From Isoetes taiwanensis (lineage: Eukaryota > Streptophyta > Lycopodiopsida > Isoetales > Isoetaceae), in NCBI GenBank assembly GCA_021234155.1, contig JAJEKV010000014.1, forward strand, positions 5,845,563 through 5,909,562: 64,000 bases of DNA. Direction: 5' to 3'. Shown in pieces: positions 11,579 through 22,675 of the stretch (its first letter is position 1; each line of letters opens with the position of its first letter). The notes beneath the pieces are model-generated. The model did no database searches. It worked only from the letters and a program-made list of their open reading frames with translations, and was not told the DNA's origin. The position numbers were made by a program, and so were the translations under genes.

Positions 11579-13090
11579 GGCTTTAGTGATTGGTCCATAG
11601 TTGCTCGGAGTATAGGCCTTCCTTTGTCTTCTTTTTCTATCTGACAAAGGGGTGAAGAAGACTTCGAGGTGAGGTTCCCCCTCTTCCTCATCTTCCTCCT
11701 CATCCTCATCCCAGAATTTGTCAGCGAAAGCTCCTGGGATTATTGCACGTAAATCCGCGCACGAACCCATGGAAACGGGATTAAAAGCCTCTCCTTCTGC
11801 TGATTACCTTCACTGTTTTTAACAAGTGGAGTTTTGAAGAAATCCCCCATTCCTAACTCAGGATCTTGCAAGGATGGGGAGCAGTTCCACTTGTCCTGGT
11901 CCATGTTTTGCATGTAAAGTCTATTTTCCAAAGGGGAACACATTACCTCCTCATTAGTTGGTAATATCTCCTCCTGAGTGTTCTCCACAGGGGAATCCTG
12001 GAAAAGTTCAATTATTTGAACGGGGGATTTGATCTCTGAGGGTTCACCTGGAAGTACATTTATTTTACCCACATAATTATCCGACTCCTAATATTCATTT
12101 ATAGGTGGGACACTCAGCTCTTTGATAGTTCGAGTCTGAGCTCTAAGTTCATGTGCCGAGGTGATCATTAAGGCATTAGGATCAAGCACCTCTTTGTCCT
12201 TGGATATTGGATTGTTAAGAACTTTCACCTTAGCCACGTCCTCCAAGAATTTGACCTTTTTTCTTTCCATTGAGATCTGATTTTCTTCATAGGTCTTTTT
12301 TCTGCTTCTAATTGTTGTTGCTGTTTTTCCCTTGTAGCTCGAGCTCTTTGTTTCCTAGCTTTCCTTTTGGCACTGCCATTTATGTTCCTGTTAGCACCCT
12401 GCTGATTATCTCCTCTTGGTGTTACCTTTGAAGGTGTAATCCATTCCTTATCTATTACTTCTGCTTGTGGTTCACACTCCTTGTGTCCCTTGCAAACTTT
12501 CCCACCATGCAGCTTGATTCCACACGACGAACATGGAACAGGGAGCCCTTGCCAAGCTGGAGTTAGCTTTTTTTGGACACCAAAATAATCTATGTAAGTG
12601 ATACTTTCAGGAATGGTTGAGGATGTCGATTTGCACCCAAATTTGACAGCATTTCTAATCCTATGAAGTTTCCGGTTTTCAGGAAGAGATCATTCAAGAA
12701 TTGTTCATTCCAATACATAAAATTCAGCCCATGTAAGGATGTCCAGGTCGGATGATAGAGCTCAGAGAAATTTTGAGGATGAAAGGTCAGATACCATTTT
12801 TGAAAGAAGAACTAGGTATTGGCCTTTGAGATGGTACCCTGTTTCAGCAGAAGAGTAATTGTTTAGGGGTTCCCACACTCGACCATAAAAAAAGGAAACT
12901 CTATCCAATAGATACTTTTGTTAGAGACCCCTATATCAATTTTTTCCAGTTCATTTTTTATATGCTGGAGCCTAACTCCTTCGTGGCGAATACATCCAAT
13001 TAAACTACTTGACTGCAATATTTTAAGCTTACTTTCACTAGCAGGATTTTTCAAAGGCTTACCAACACAGGCAGAGGTCTGACAGTCTGG
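11579..13090 (-). pseudogene. LINE B ORF1 (DUF4283-like with zinc knuckle)
   Basis: Read on the minus strand, the fragments in order are GCIRHEGVRLQHIKNELEKI and YWIEFPFFMVECGNP (12863-13054). Next come WYLTFHPQNFSELYHPTWTS (about 12730-12800), the nucleic-acid-binding strand pattern of DUF4283, and a knuckle CSSCGIKLHGGKVCKG (about 12490-12540). A low-complexity acidic tail (DEDEEEDEEEGEP, about 11690) precedes ORF2. Frames change several times, so it is a relic. An RNA-binding role is inferred from the family. Confidence 0.7.
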
Positions 13091-13094
13091 GCCT

Positions 13095-16000
13095 CAACAT
13101 ATCAATAATTAAAAGTCATAACAATGGTGTTGACTGGCATAGAACGATGACAAGGGTAGCTCGCTCCATCCGGCCCTCCTGTGCTACTTTACAATCAGAT
13201 TGAAAAGACTTGAGTCTCAACTGTAGCCTGCCAGATATGTAATCCTGAGGCCACTCCAGGGTTTCATCTCCCTTGGTCTGATGAGGCAGGAAGGCTTCTC
13301 CTTCCAAGAGCATCTTGCCAACCACAAACAGCCAGGGAGACGAGGTAACTCTCCTCTCACACATGATCTAACCGCACTGAGGTGACACATCAACTAGGAG
13401 GGGTCAAACCCATACCTTGCCCTCCTGCAGTGGCAAGGTATTAGGCCTAGCTTGCTATGAATTCCTGGTAGACCTGCACACGGTGGATCGGAACAAGTCC
13501 CTTATTCTAAGCCTTTGCAATCAGAACAAGTCCCCTATTCTAAGCTAGTCGAGGCCCTTGACCCACGATCAAGCGAGCCCTTCATGCACAGGCCGAGTAT
13601 AATGGGAATTAATGAGGTCTAACTGCTAGAATCATACTAAGATGGCTATTAGATCTCTACCCCCTTTCCACACACACAAGAGGTGCAAAACAGACCGTCA
13701 TACCATGATCATACATTATTGTAACCATAGCATAACAATTCTAATATAGTACATCTAGTCCTAAGGAATACAAGGATTTGTGTTCCTTAGTCAATCATGT
13801 TTTAGGGAATGGTTCAAAAACATCTATCACTAAAATGGAGATCCAATTTAGCTTATCTTCTACTATTAAGCTAGAATTTGACATGCTCACCTAAGACCAA
13901 TCTGATCCTTGACCCAAATTACCACTGTGAGATTCTGCCATGGCGATTATCTCAAGAACTAAGGCGCTGGAGTAACGTCTGATATGCACAAACCCTGACA
14001 CTGCCCAAAACTAGCTCCAAAAACTCTTCAACATGTGAAGGGCCCAGAACCTACAAATTTTTAGGGTTTTGGGGGCACTTCCTTAAATAGCCGCGAAATT
14101 GGAGCCAAGCCATGCGATTGGGCTAGGTGGCCCCAATAGTGCCCTACCACACTTAAAGTCACCTTTATCACAAATGCTTATGGATAGGTATTTAAAGTAG
14201 GTAACTAACTACACATGTGCCACACATATGTAGTTTTAATGGCCCATATATTATAGAGAACAAGCACATTAGGGTGGTCTATTTTTGGAATCTCATAAAG
14301 TACCTTCACGAGGAACCTTTTTTTCATATACCTTTTCCTTTCGAAAGAGCAATTCAAATTCGAAAATAAAATAGTCATTAATGCTAGAGGCTCAAGGCTC
14401 GTCCAATCAATCGTGGAGGAAGAAAGAAACTTTGCTCTCAGTTCTATGTCGGAAATTTCTCCATCGATCGAAAATTTCTTCTTTTGTCACTAATTATCTC
14501 ACCTCAAATCGAATTCAACATCTTGTTCTCGAATATGGAGCTTCGTCGTAAGTCCCTTAGAAATTTTAAACAGATCTCCTCATTCATCATGAATCTAAGC
14601 TCTTTGTTTTTGTTTTTATACAGGTTTATTAGGCTTTTAACATGATCTGTAAGGCAGCAACATGGTGGCGAGAGCATTAGTGATCCATATGCAAATGGTT
14701 GATCAATAGCTAATTACTTGGATTCAAGCCAGCAATTTGCAAATCAACGATAATTCTGTAAACAAGCGCTTTATGGAGCAAGAACTTTAGTTGCAAGGTA
14801 ATCTATAAAATGCAATTTTGGTCTATTGATTCTTCTCTCTTTGATGAATGACCGCTTTTTTTATCTGAAAGTTTATAGCTTTTCTGGATCTATAAAGGTT
14901 GCTCGTTAAAGAAGAAATATATGACCACTTTTGTTGCATAGTAGCAGAAAATGTAAATGATACTGAAACCTTTTGCATTCACTCAGTCTTTGAGGGCTTG
15001 AGATTTCATATACATTTTAGAGATTCATTAGGAAATGCCTTCCTAATAGTATCATGCATATTTTGCTTCTTGCTGGTACTGTATAACAGTTTTGAGGTCT
15101 ATTTTATGCCCTTTGTGCATGTGGTCAATCATTTACGCATGCTAGTTCTATGGCCTGGGTTGTTATCTCCTTATATGATACATAGAACTTCATAAGCATA
15201 AATTGATTCTTAACCTCTGCTTTCGTAAATGAACCTATATTGAATAAATTTGACAGCCCTTCATAAATATAACCTCTGATACAAAAAGATACATTACACC
15301 ATGGGCACAATATACATTATTAAATGTATTACATGAGTCCAAGCTTGATAATGCTTGAACTTTTAGCCTCTAGTCCTGAACTTTTAGCTTTCTACTATGC
15401 GAAGTTCAAAGTAGCATACACGTGTTAGTTCAAAATCTATTCCAAAAAGGGCTTGTAGTTAATATTAAATTTGGCATTCTCTGGATTTATTCAAGGCATA
15501 TAGTTTAATGTAACATGCTTTCCAAGCTTTTCATCAATTCTCTACAAAAGTTGAAGCAACATTTCATATCAGTTGTAAAGGTATCAGCTTTGTAATAAGC
15601 TTTGCATATATCAGGCTTGCTACTCTACTTCAACACATACTTCGCTTCAAAGAATGTTGTACCACTTGCTTTTCATGAACAAGTGTGGCAAAGTCGTCAG
15701 CCTTTGACCTGTAACTAGAGTATGTGATAAAGACACATCACTACAAAGTCGTATATTCGCATTTTCTTCTCTAGCTCCTAACAACCTTTGCATATAAGAC
15801 CTGTGGCTCTGCTTCAAATTACAGCAGATACCTTGAAGGAATATGATATCATCTATGCACTGCTAACAAATACGATGAACTTGCTTAGAGAGCCCCCATA
15901 CTTATTTACTAACCTAGCATAGAAAACATAACTACAATTTAGTATGCAATTTATATTATAACTTGTTTCGCATGTGCAGCGTGAAGAAAATGCATAGAGC

Positions 16001-16750
16001 CGTAGCATCTCCTCGACAGCCCAAGAACAAATGGATTTCATGTAGCTTGGAGAAGCTTTCACCTAATCCTAAGAAAGTAAACTATCATGGTTTAAGAGAT
16101 CTAATACTTGCTCACAAGAAAGAGAAGAAAATGTAGGAAGACCATCGCATCTTGCGCTCCAAAGTGAAGATGTTTTTTATTCCTTCGTTATGGATTCCAG
16201 GATTTGCTTTACCAGCTTTGAGAAGTTGGGTCCCCTTGAATGATCCTTGAAAGTGACTTGCTTCTTTTCTTGTTGCTTGATATAGCCCTTACTATTGTAG
16301 TTGCTTTTGGCTAGTCCTGGGCTATCTGTCATTCCTTGGGCTCCGTGGACGATAAAAATACCTTCCTTCCTTCCTTCCTTGGGCTGTAAGCTCCTGCATT
16401 CTTAATTTTGTCATAACCTCCTTGTTTCTGAATTGGGGTCACTGGACTTGCTAGGACTTCCAAGCTAATGGGATATTCACATAGAGGACTTTTTTTGCAG
16501 CAGGGGGAGTCTGCCATAGCTCGCTTCAATGCAACTTCAAAGTAGACGTCTGCCATGCTGAATGGTAGACGCGGAAATGGCTGTTGCTGGAATGGCCTGG
16601 CTGCAAGCCCCTGTTTGCAACCCTCATTGGCTGTTGCTTTCGCTTGGATTCTCCAGACCTGCATCTTCCTTTTCTGATTGCAAGACATCTTGGAAATGCC
16701 AGTTCTTGGCTGATTGCCATAGCTTGATCCATCTGCACCTACCATAATTG
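13095..16750. other. No gene recognised
   Basis: AT-rich for most of its length. A short duplication of GAACAAGTCCC(T/C)TATTCTAAG occurs at about 13494 and 13527. The minus strand at 16329-16745 is open for 138 codons with basic, Gln-rich composition, but I recognise no domain and the reading depends on a CCTT repeat (about 16362-16382). Nothing else stood out. Confidence 0.5.
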
Positions 16751-16752
16751 AC

Positions 16753-17242
16753 TTGAACTCTATCCCCCTTCAGATTTCCAATGAAGAGCCCATTGAAATA
16801 GTCCCTTTCGCTCAATTGGATGTTGCCGAAGATCTCAATGAGGACGAATCTGATGCAGATGAAGAAAACCAGGTTCAGAATTATCAGAATACTCAGAAGC
16901 AACAACTATGGCCCTTTACTGCAGTCGAAATACTTGTAGCAGAGTATGCAGATGTGAAGCTAAACCAATTAAGAGGGGGGGATTTTCGTGCCAAAGATTA
17001 TGTCTCGGTTGCTAATCGATTAATGAAGATCTGAAGACCACTTACACAATGAAGCAGGTGAAGAATAATATTGTATGTCTTATTAAAAAGTTCAAACCAG
17101 AGAAGGCCAAGGAATTAAAAACAGGTTCGGTCCCAAGCAATTGCGAATTCTTTGATCAATTCGATGTTGTTTTAGGTGAATCTTCTAAAGTCGTGGGCCT
17201 GCCTGGAGGATCCACTAATAGTGGTTTCCGTCCAAGTATTAA
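16753..17242 (+). pseudogene. Trihelix (Myb/SANT-like) factor, upstream part, interrupted by transposon T1
   Basis: An acidic stretch (DLNEDESDADEENQ) is followed by WPFTAVEILVAEYADVKL, GGDFRAKDYVSVANR and, after a 1-base frame change near 17025, EDLKTTYTMKQVKNNI and KKFKPEKAKE. The spacing of Trp/aromatic residues and the K-N-x-I-x-x-LKKK helix fit the trihelix DNA-binding domain of the SIP1/ASIL type. The frame then runs to SGFRPSI and meets TTAA-CACTAG of T1. It continues in the same frame at 23618. Regulation is not visible. The frame change makes this a probable pseudogene, but an intron border there cannot be excluded. Confidence 0.65.
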
Positions 17243-18291
17243 CACTAGAGTTGTTACTAGAACTATCCAGGGTTCATCCACTAGAATTAGTCCTCCATAC
17301 CCTCTGCCACTTAAACTCAGATATCTAACAAGAGAAATTTCTATTTCATAAGATACCACCACTTTTGGAATCTTCACTTGATTCTTTATGGCTATGGAGA
17401 ATTTCATGACCAATGGATTTACTGATATGTTGTGGTGATTGCCCAAACCTTATAGAATTCAGCAGTTTTTACGCCAGGCTAGAACTGCATTTTCTAAACT
17501 TTCTAGCATAAAGGGGTCCAAACATTTCTAAAATTGAAAGTAATTGATGTTTTATTATAAAACATGTTGATTTACATGTTTTCATGTTTCGTTGCTATTA
17601 GATGACATTATATGAAGTCGTCAAACCATATTTAGCTCAAAAAAGCTGTTTGAGGTTGTGAATTGTTTCTCCTTTACTATAACAAGTTTTGACGTAAGAC
17701 TTGTGGCCCCAAGTTGTCAACTCTAAGAGCTATAATCCAATAATTTTTTGAAGTCTCCATAAGTCGCGTTGATCTCAATTTTCATGAAAGAAGATTTGAC
17801 ACATAATCCAGGACAAAAATAGAACTAAAATGGTGTAACTAAACTCATATATAAGCTTTCTATGGACAATAAATGATGCATTCCAGACATTCCACTTATA
17901 TCTACATAATAAAGAATTTTATCAACTTAAATATGGTGAATAACTATGTATTCTTTATATTTAGAAGTGGCTGTCAGTACACAAAATTAGAGCTTAGTTA
18001 GGGTAATAGTACAAAAAACTCATCTTTTATAATAGGCAATATTTTCTTAATAAATATGACCCTTTCTTGGCAACATAGATATGAATTTTATGTTAAAAGT
18101 GACACATTATGTAGAAGATTTGATTTAAAATAGAACTGGACCATTTCTAGTTTGTACTTAGGCTTGCCATATTTTAAAGCAAGGTAACATTCTTTTTCAA
18201 CTCATGATTGACAAAACATGTGATACAAGTTCAAAATATAGTTTGTATCGTCTTAGTGCAAAACATACGATGAAGCTTCTATCTCTTACAG

Positions 18292-18672
18292 GGTAGCCTG
18301 GAAAGCAAAAGAAAGTGCACATGCTCAAATCCATGGGGACCATACTGTTGCATATCAGATTCTTCGTAATTATTGTCAAAACATATTAGAAGCTAATCCT
18401 GGTAGTGTGACATATGTTCAGGAAACATTGAAGGCCGCTTTCTTTGCTTCTTTATTACCTGCAATACAAGAATAAAGGGGTTTGCGCATTGTAGGCCAGT
18501 CATTGGTCTAGATGGAACTCATTTGAAGCCGGGGAGATATCCTGATATTCTTCTGACAGCTACAGGCATTGATGCACAAGGTGCTTTCTTTCCAATTGCA
18601 TTTGGAGTGGTAATAGCAAAGAACGATGATAATTGGTGTTGGTTTCTTCAAAGATTAGGACATGTGTTTGCG
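18292..18672 (+). pseudogene. MULE transposase fragment inside T1
   Basis: Plus-strand translation gives AWKAKESAHAQIHGDHTVAY and, after a frame change near 18475, RPVIGLDGTHLKPGRYPDIL, TATGIDAQGAFFPIAFGVV and NDDNWCWFLQRL. These match the conserved core of plant Mutator-like transposases, including the first catalytic Asp (GLDGTHL). The stretch is bracketed by TCTTACAG on the left and TTTTAGGTATAA on the right, so it resembles an exon in intron-like repeat sequence. The rest of the transposase is missing. The corresponding region of T2 lacks it, so capture by T1 or loss from T2 is possible. Confidence 0.85.
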
Positions 18673-19163
18673 ACTTAGAAGTTCCTATTTTAGGTATAAT
18701 AATAGTAACTTTAGCTTGTCTTTCATGATAGACTATAATTTTTATGGACTTAAGCTTCATTGGCAATATAGATCTCCAATTGGATGTTAAAAATAACATA
18801 CTACTATATGTAGACATGAATATAAATAGGCAAGGACCATTATGGTCCATATAGGTTCAATTTGCTTGTGCTTCAACATTACCATTAAATAAGGCAATTC
18901 TAGCAACCAACTAATTTTTTGAAATAGAATGCTTATGGAATCTATATATTCTTAAGGCGAGTTTAAAACCAATTAAGATGATGATGTTCTGACTTTTTGA
19001 ATGATCCTAAGCCATGTGGACCAAGGTAGGAAACAGAAGTAGCAGTCTACCTTTATTTTTCATAGTTATAGCTTTTTATATTTGTTCTTCATTCTTTTGC
19101 ATTACTTCCACAACTTGAGAAGTTTGAAAATACAAGTTTTGAGTTCACCATTCAATGCATAGG

Positions 19164-20114
19164 TGATATGGAGCATGCTAGGGGGAGTGATCCAAATGTA
19201 AGGGATTAAGGCAATGGGGCGTAAAGACCAATGGACCAAAGGTTTCAAGAATTAATAAATGGGGCAAGAGAATATATTATACCATTGAAGCTAAAGTATA
19301 GGGATATTTACAAACAAAGCATCCATGCAAGCTTCATGCAACTAAAATACCAAAAGAGGCCGATTTTGTGGAACGAGAATAGCATGTTGCTTTTTAATAG
19401 AATAAGGGCCCGAATTGTTAAGGGGGAGACGGTTGTTACAAAAGAAAAACGTGGCTGGTTCAGAACAGGTTCAAGGAGGCAGATGTTTTTAGCAGAAGGT
19501 GAGCCGGAAGTCAGAGATCGGATAGAGTAGAAGACTTCAGATAACTTCCCCGGCTTCAGCAGAGCGACCAGTTACAGGGATTAGTAGAAGCGCCAGACAT
19601 CGAGCTGGGCAAGGAAAAGATCCAGCCAACGCTTCCGGCATCGCCAAGCAGGTCTATGCATCTTGGCCGATTCTGAAGACCCGAGATTTGGTTCCTGTCT
19701 GCAAAGCCCAGATCCGGTATATCCAGCAGTTATCTGATATCGATTAAGGGTCCTGCAAGCAGTGCTGTATCAGCTACTTTCTTGTAAAATCCGAGTTGGG
19801 TCTTATTTCCTACCGTTGACAATTGAGATTGAACTATCTGAACCTAAAGCTGTTGTAAAAGTGAATTGATCTTGTGCTGAAGGAGGAAATAGGCCTTGAT
19901 CAATTCCTTTCGCCCTAAAGCCCTTGGAAGTTGCCTTAATCTTTGGATCCGGTTGGGTGGAAACTGGATGCTCCAAAGCTTGGTTGCGGAGACCAAGTCC
20001 TTTTGTACTTGATTAGAGCTGTTATAAGACTCTGAAGGTTATTTCTTTTGTTTTCTATCTATCCAACTGTTGAATCAAGTGGATAACACTTCTAAGAATC
20101 CTTACTTCATATCA
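19164..20114 (+). repeat. 5' LTR of the gag-only element
   Basis: TGATATG...CATATCA. By eye it differs from the 3' LTR at about six scattered bases, plus a dense patch at 19624-19705 where the two LTRs are barely alignable in places. Confidence 0.93.
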
Positions 20115-20116
20115 AG

Positions 20117-20128
20117 TGGTATCAGAGC
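20117..20128 (+). promoter_or_regulatory. Primer-binding site, Met-tRNA type
   Basis: TGGTATCAGAGC begins two bases after the 5' LTR, the same primer sequence as in the Copia element. Confidence 0.92.
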
Positions 20129-20151
20129 GAGCCGATCCTCCTACCTGATCA

Positions 20152-21249
20152 ATGGCCCAACGCTTCAATGTTACTGAAGCACAATATCAGCAAGCCTTGT
20201 CCAACGCCAGCTATATTGCATCCCAGCTAGCATTGCCTATGCCTAGCAGTCAACAAGAGTATGACAGGCAAGTGGAATTGCTGTCTATTCTGTATCGCTT
20301 CCTTCCAGATATTTATCTGCAACCTTCGCAACCTCCTTTGCCTAATGATCCTCCGCCAGAAACTCCTCCACCGCCACCTAAGCTGAGAAAGTGGTTAGAG
20401 AAAGCAGACATGCCGTCTTTCAAAGGGGGAAAGACAAAGCCTGTTAAGGTTGTCAGTTTTGTCAGCCAGTGGGAAAAGTTTTTTGAGCGTGTACAGGCGA
20501 CAGATGTGGAAAGACTGCAAGCCATGGATACTTACTTAAAAGATCAAGCTCAAGCATGGTGGCAAGGCAGACGAGAATGTGATCCCAAGATTAGTGATTG
20601 GGAAAGTTTCAAAACGGCATTTGAAGCGCATTATCTACCCTCTAACTATCACAGTGAGCTGCGCAGGGAATGGGATCGTTTGAAACAGGGGGAAACTGAG
20701 AGTATTCAGTCTTACACTTCCAAATTCACTCATTTAGCGGCCTTAATAAGGAATCTGGATGGGAAAGAGCTTTTGAGAAAGTATGTCAGTGGATGTAGGG
20801 ATGATATCTATGCGGAGATGGAGATATTTCACCCCAAAGATTTAAATGAAGCCATAAAACTAGCATCTGCAGTGGAACGGAAAATAGATCCCAAAACTAG
20901 GAAATTTGATTTCTGGGATGAAGACACTTCAGATGATCAAGAGGATAAAAAGAGTCGCAAAGAGAAGAATGGAAGTAAGGAATCTTCCAGAAACTTCAAA
21001 AAGAAGAAAAATAACGGCAACGGTAATGGTTCTGAAAAGAAGCGGGAAGAGGGAAGTCAAGGTAGACCGAGGAAGGAAACTAGGGAACCAAAGGGAGGTT
21101 GTTATATTGTCCGTTTGGAGAAGGGGGGATCACAAAGGTTGAGACACCTAAATCACAAAGGGGTGCACAAATGCATGCTATTGAAGGTCCAAAACTGGAG
21201 GATATACCTGAGACCTCTAAAGCTGCTGATGAGCGAAAGAAAGGTGTAA
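20152..21249 (+). CDS. Gag polyprotein of the gag-only retroelement
   Basis: The ATG at 20152 lies 37 bases inside the LTR and is the first in frame. The 365-residue product has a Pro-rich linker (residues about 57-82) and then a Retrotrans_gag domain: VSQWEKFFERV, MDTYLKDQAQAWWQ, WESFKTAFEAHYLP and LRREWDRLKQGE, about residues 105-200. A long Lys/Arg/Glu-rich tail follows. It should form particles and package RNA. The tail near 21099-21110 (GGCY) looks like the start of a CCHC knuckle, but the rest of it is not clear. A second frame from 21099 to 21323 continues with hydrophilic coding-like sequence ending MRTMG, so a frameshift near 21105 may have truncated the protein. Confidence 0.88.
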   Translation: MAQRFNVTEAQYQQALSNASYIASQLALPMPSSQQEYDRQVELLSILYRFLPDIYLQPSQPPLPNDPPPETPPPPPKLRKWLEKADMPSFKGGKTKPVKVVSFVSQWEKFFERVQATDVERLQAMDTYLKDQAQAWWQGRRECDPKISDWESFKTAFEAHYLPSNYHSELRREWDRLKQGETESIQSYTSKFTHLAALIRNLDGKELLRKYVSGCRDDIYAEMEIFHPKDLNEAIKLASAVERKIDPKTRKFDFWDEDTSDDQEDKKSRKEKNGSKESSRNFKKKKNNGNGNGSEKKREEGSQGRPRKETREPKGGCYIVRLEKGGSQRLRHLNHKGVHKCMLLKVQNWRIYLRPLKLLMSERKV

Positions 21250-21491
21250 GCTTCCATAATGAGGAACGGGCAAAGGCCAATGCCAAAGAACGGAATTGGC
21301 TCCAAATGAGAACTATGGGGTAAACATAGTTAAAATTTATACCTTTAGGGTAAGATTTGCAAGATTTGATTTGTATGTTGAATTTCGTGTGGAATGAAAA
21401 TTAAACTATGATGTAAATATGGTGCATTAGATGTAAATTTTGAAGAATGGTAATTGTAATTGTTGCAATAGGCCTGACAAAATTTACATCA

Positions 21492-21578
21492 GTATCGTGG
21501 AGATACAATGATTGGGTATCGTAGAGATACTAAGTGGTACCGCGGAGGTACAAGGATATATCGTACTGCGGAAGTACG
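21492..21578 (+). promoter_or_regulatory. Array of four small hairpins in the retroelement's 3' non-coding region
   Basis: Four consecutive stem-loops occur: GTATC-GTGGA-GATAC (21492-21506), GTATC-GTAGA-GATAC (21516-21530), GTACC-GCGGA-GGTAC (21537-21551) and CGTACT-GCGGA-AGTACG (21562-21578). All have a five-base loop of the form G(T/C)(G/A)GA, with spacers of 9, 6 and 10 nt. Stem bases change in pairs between copies, as expected if pairing matters. The fourth can be extended by GATAT/ATATC across an internal loop. Function is unknown. A packaging or Gag-binding element is a guess from the position in a gag-only element. Confidence 0.75.
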
Positions 21579-21709
21579 CGGATATCTATAACCATTTTTT
21601 TTAAATTTGCAGGACAAGGGAACCCTGCGATGTAATCTAATTCGAGAGCAATCACTTTGAGAAGGGATGGACCCATCTCAAGTGCATTCGAAAGATCGCG
21701 GACGATCTT

Positions 21710-21727
21710 CTTAAGAAGGGATGGAAT
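21710..21727 (+). promoter_or_regulatory. Likely polypurine tract of the gag-only element
   Basis: A purine-rich run, AAGAAGGGATGGAA plus a few bases, ends at the 3' LTR start TGATAAGG (21728). Confidence 0.6.
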
Positions 21728-22675
21728 TGATAAGGAGCATGCTAGGGGGAGTGATCCAAATGTAAGGGATTAAGGCAATGGGGCGTAAAGACCAATGGAC
21801 CAATGGTTTCAAGAATTAATAAATGGGGCAAGAGAATATATTATACCATTGAAGCTAAAGTATAGGGATATTTACAAACAAAGCATCCATGCAAGCTTCA
21901 TGCAACTAAAATACCAAAAGGGGCCGATTTTGTGGAACGAGAATAGCGTGTTGCTTTTTAATAGAATAAGGGCCCGAATTGTTAAGGGGGAGACGGTTGT
22001 TACAAAAGAAAAACGTGGCTGGTTCAGAACAGGTTCAAGGAGGCAGATGTTTTTAGCAGAAGGTGAGCCGGAAGTCAGAGATCGGGTAGAGTAGAAGACT
22101 TCAGATAACTTCCCCGGCTTCAGCAGAGCGACCAGTTACAGGGATTAGTAGAAGCGCCAGACATCGAGCTGGGCAAGGAAAAGATCCGACTAACGCTTAA
22201 GCATCGCCAAAGGTGTCTATGCATCTTGGCCGATCTCAAGACGGAGATTTGGTTCTCGCGCAGAAAGCCCAGATCCGGTATATCCAGCAGTTATCTGATA
22301 TCGATTAAGGGTCCTGCAAGCAGTGCTGTATCAGCTACTTTCTTGTAAAATCCGAGTTGGGTCTTATTTCCTACCGTTGACAATTGAGATTGAACTATCT
22401 GAACCTAAAGCTGTTGTAAAAGTGAATTGATCTTGTGCTGAAGGAGGAAATAGGCCTTGATCAATTCCTTTCGCCCTAAAGCCCTTGGAAGTTGCCTTAA
22501 TCTTTGGATCCGGTTGGGTGGAAACTGGATGCTCCAAAGCTTGGTTGCGGAGACCAAGTCCTTTTGTACTTGATTAGAGCTGTTATAAGACTCTGAAGGT
22601 TATTTCTTTTGTTTTCTATCTATCCAATTGTTGAATCAAGTGGATAACACTTCTAAGAATCCTTACTTCATATCA
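21728..22675 (+). repeat. 3' LTR of the gag-only element
   Basis: About 948 bp, ending CATATCA and followed by the duplicated ATAGG. The patch differing strongly from the 5' LTR is 22188-22266. Confidence 0.93.

Larger units (their letters stand above)
19164..22675 (+). mobile_element. Gag-only LTR retrotransposon (TR-GAG type) nested in T1
   Basis: Two LTRs of about 951 and 948 bp start TGATA(T/A)GGAGC and end CATATCA. The element is flanked by the 5-bp duplication ATAGG (19159-19163 and 22676-22680). The internal part is only 1.6 kb. It has a Met-tRNA primer site and one gag gene but no protease, reverse transcriptase, RNase H or integrase, so it depends on enzymes from another element. 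This architecture matches terminal-repeat retrotransposons with a GAG domain described in plants. The gag is of the Ty3/gypsy Retrotrans_gag class. Confidence 0.93.

Noticed and set aside
16329-16745. 138-codon minus-strand frame near the trihelix gene
   Set aside because: No family recognised. It contains a CCTT simple repeat and competes with another minus-strand frame, so it is not supported as a gene.
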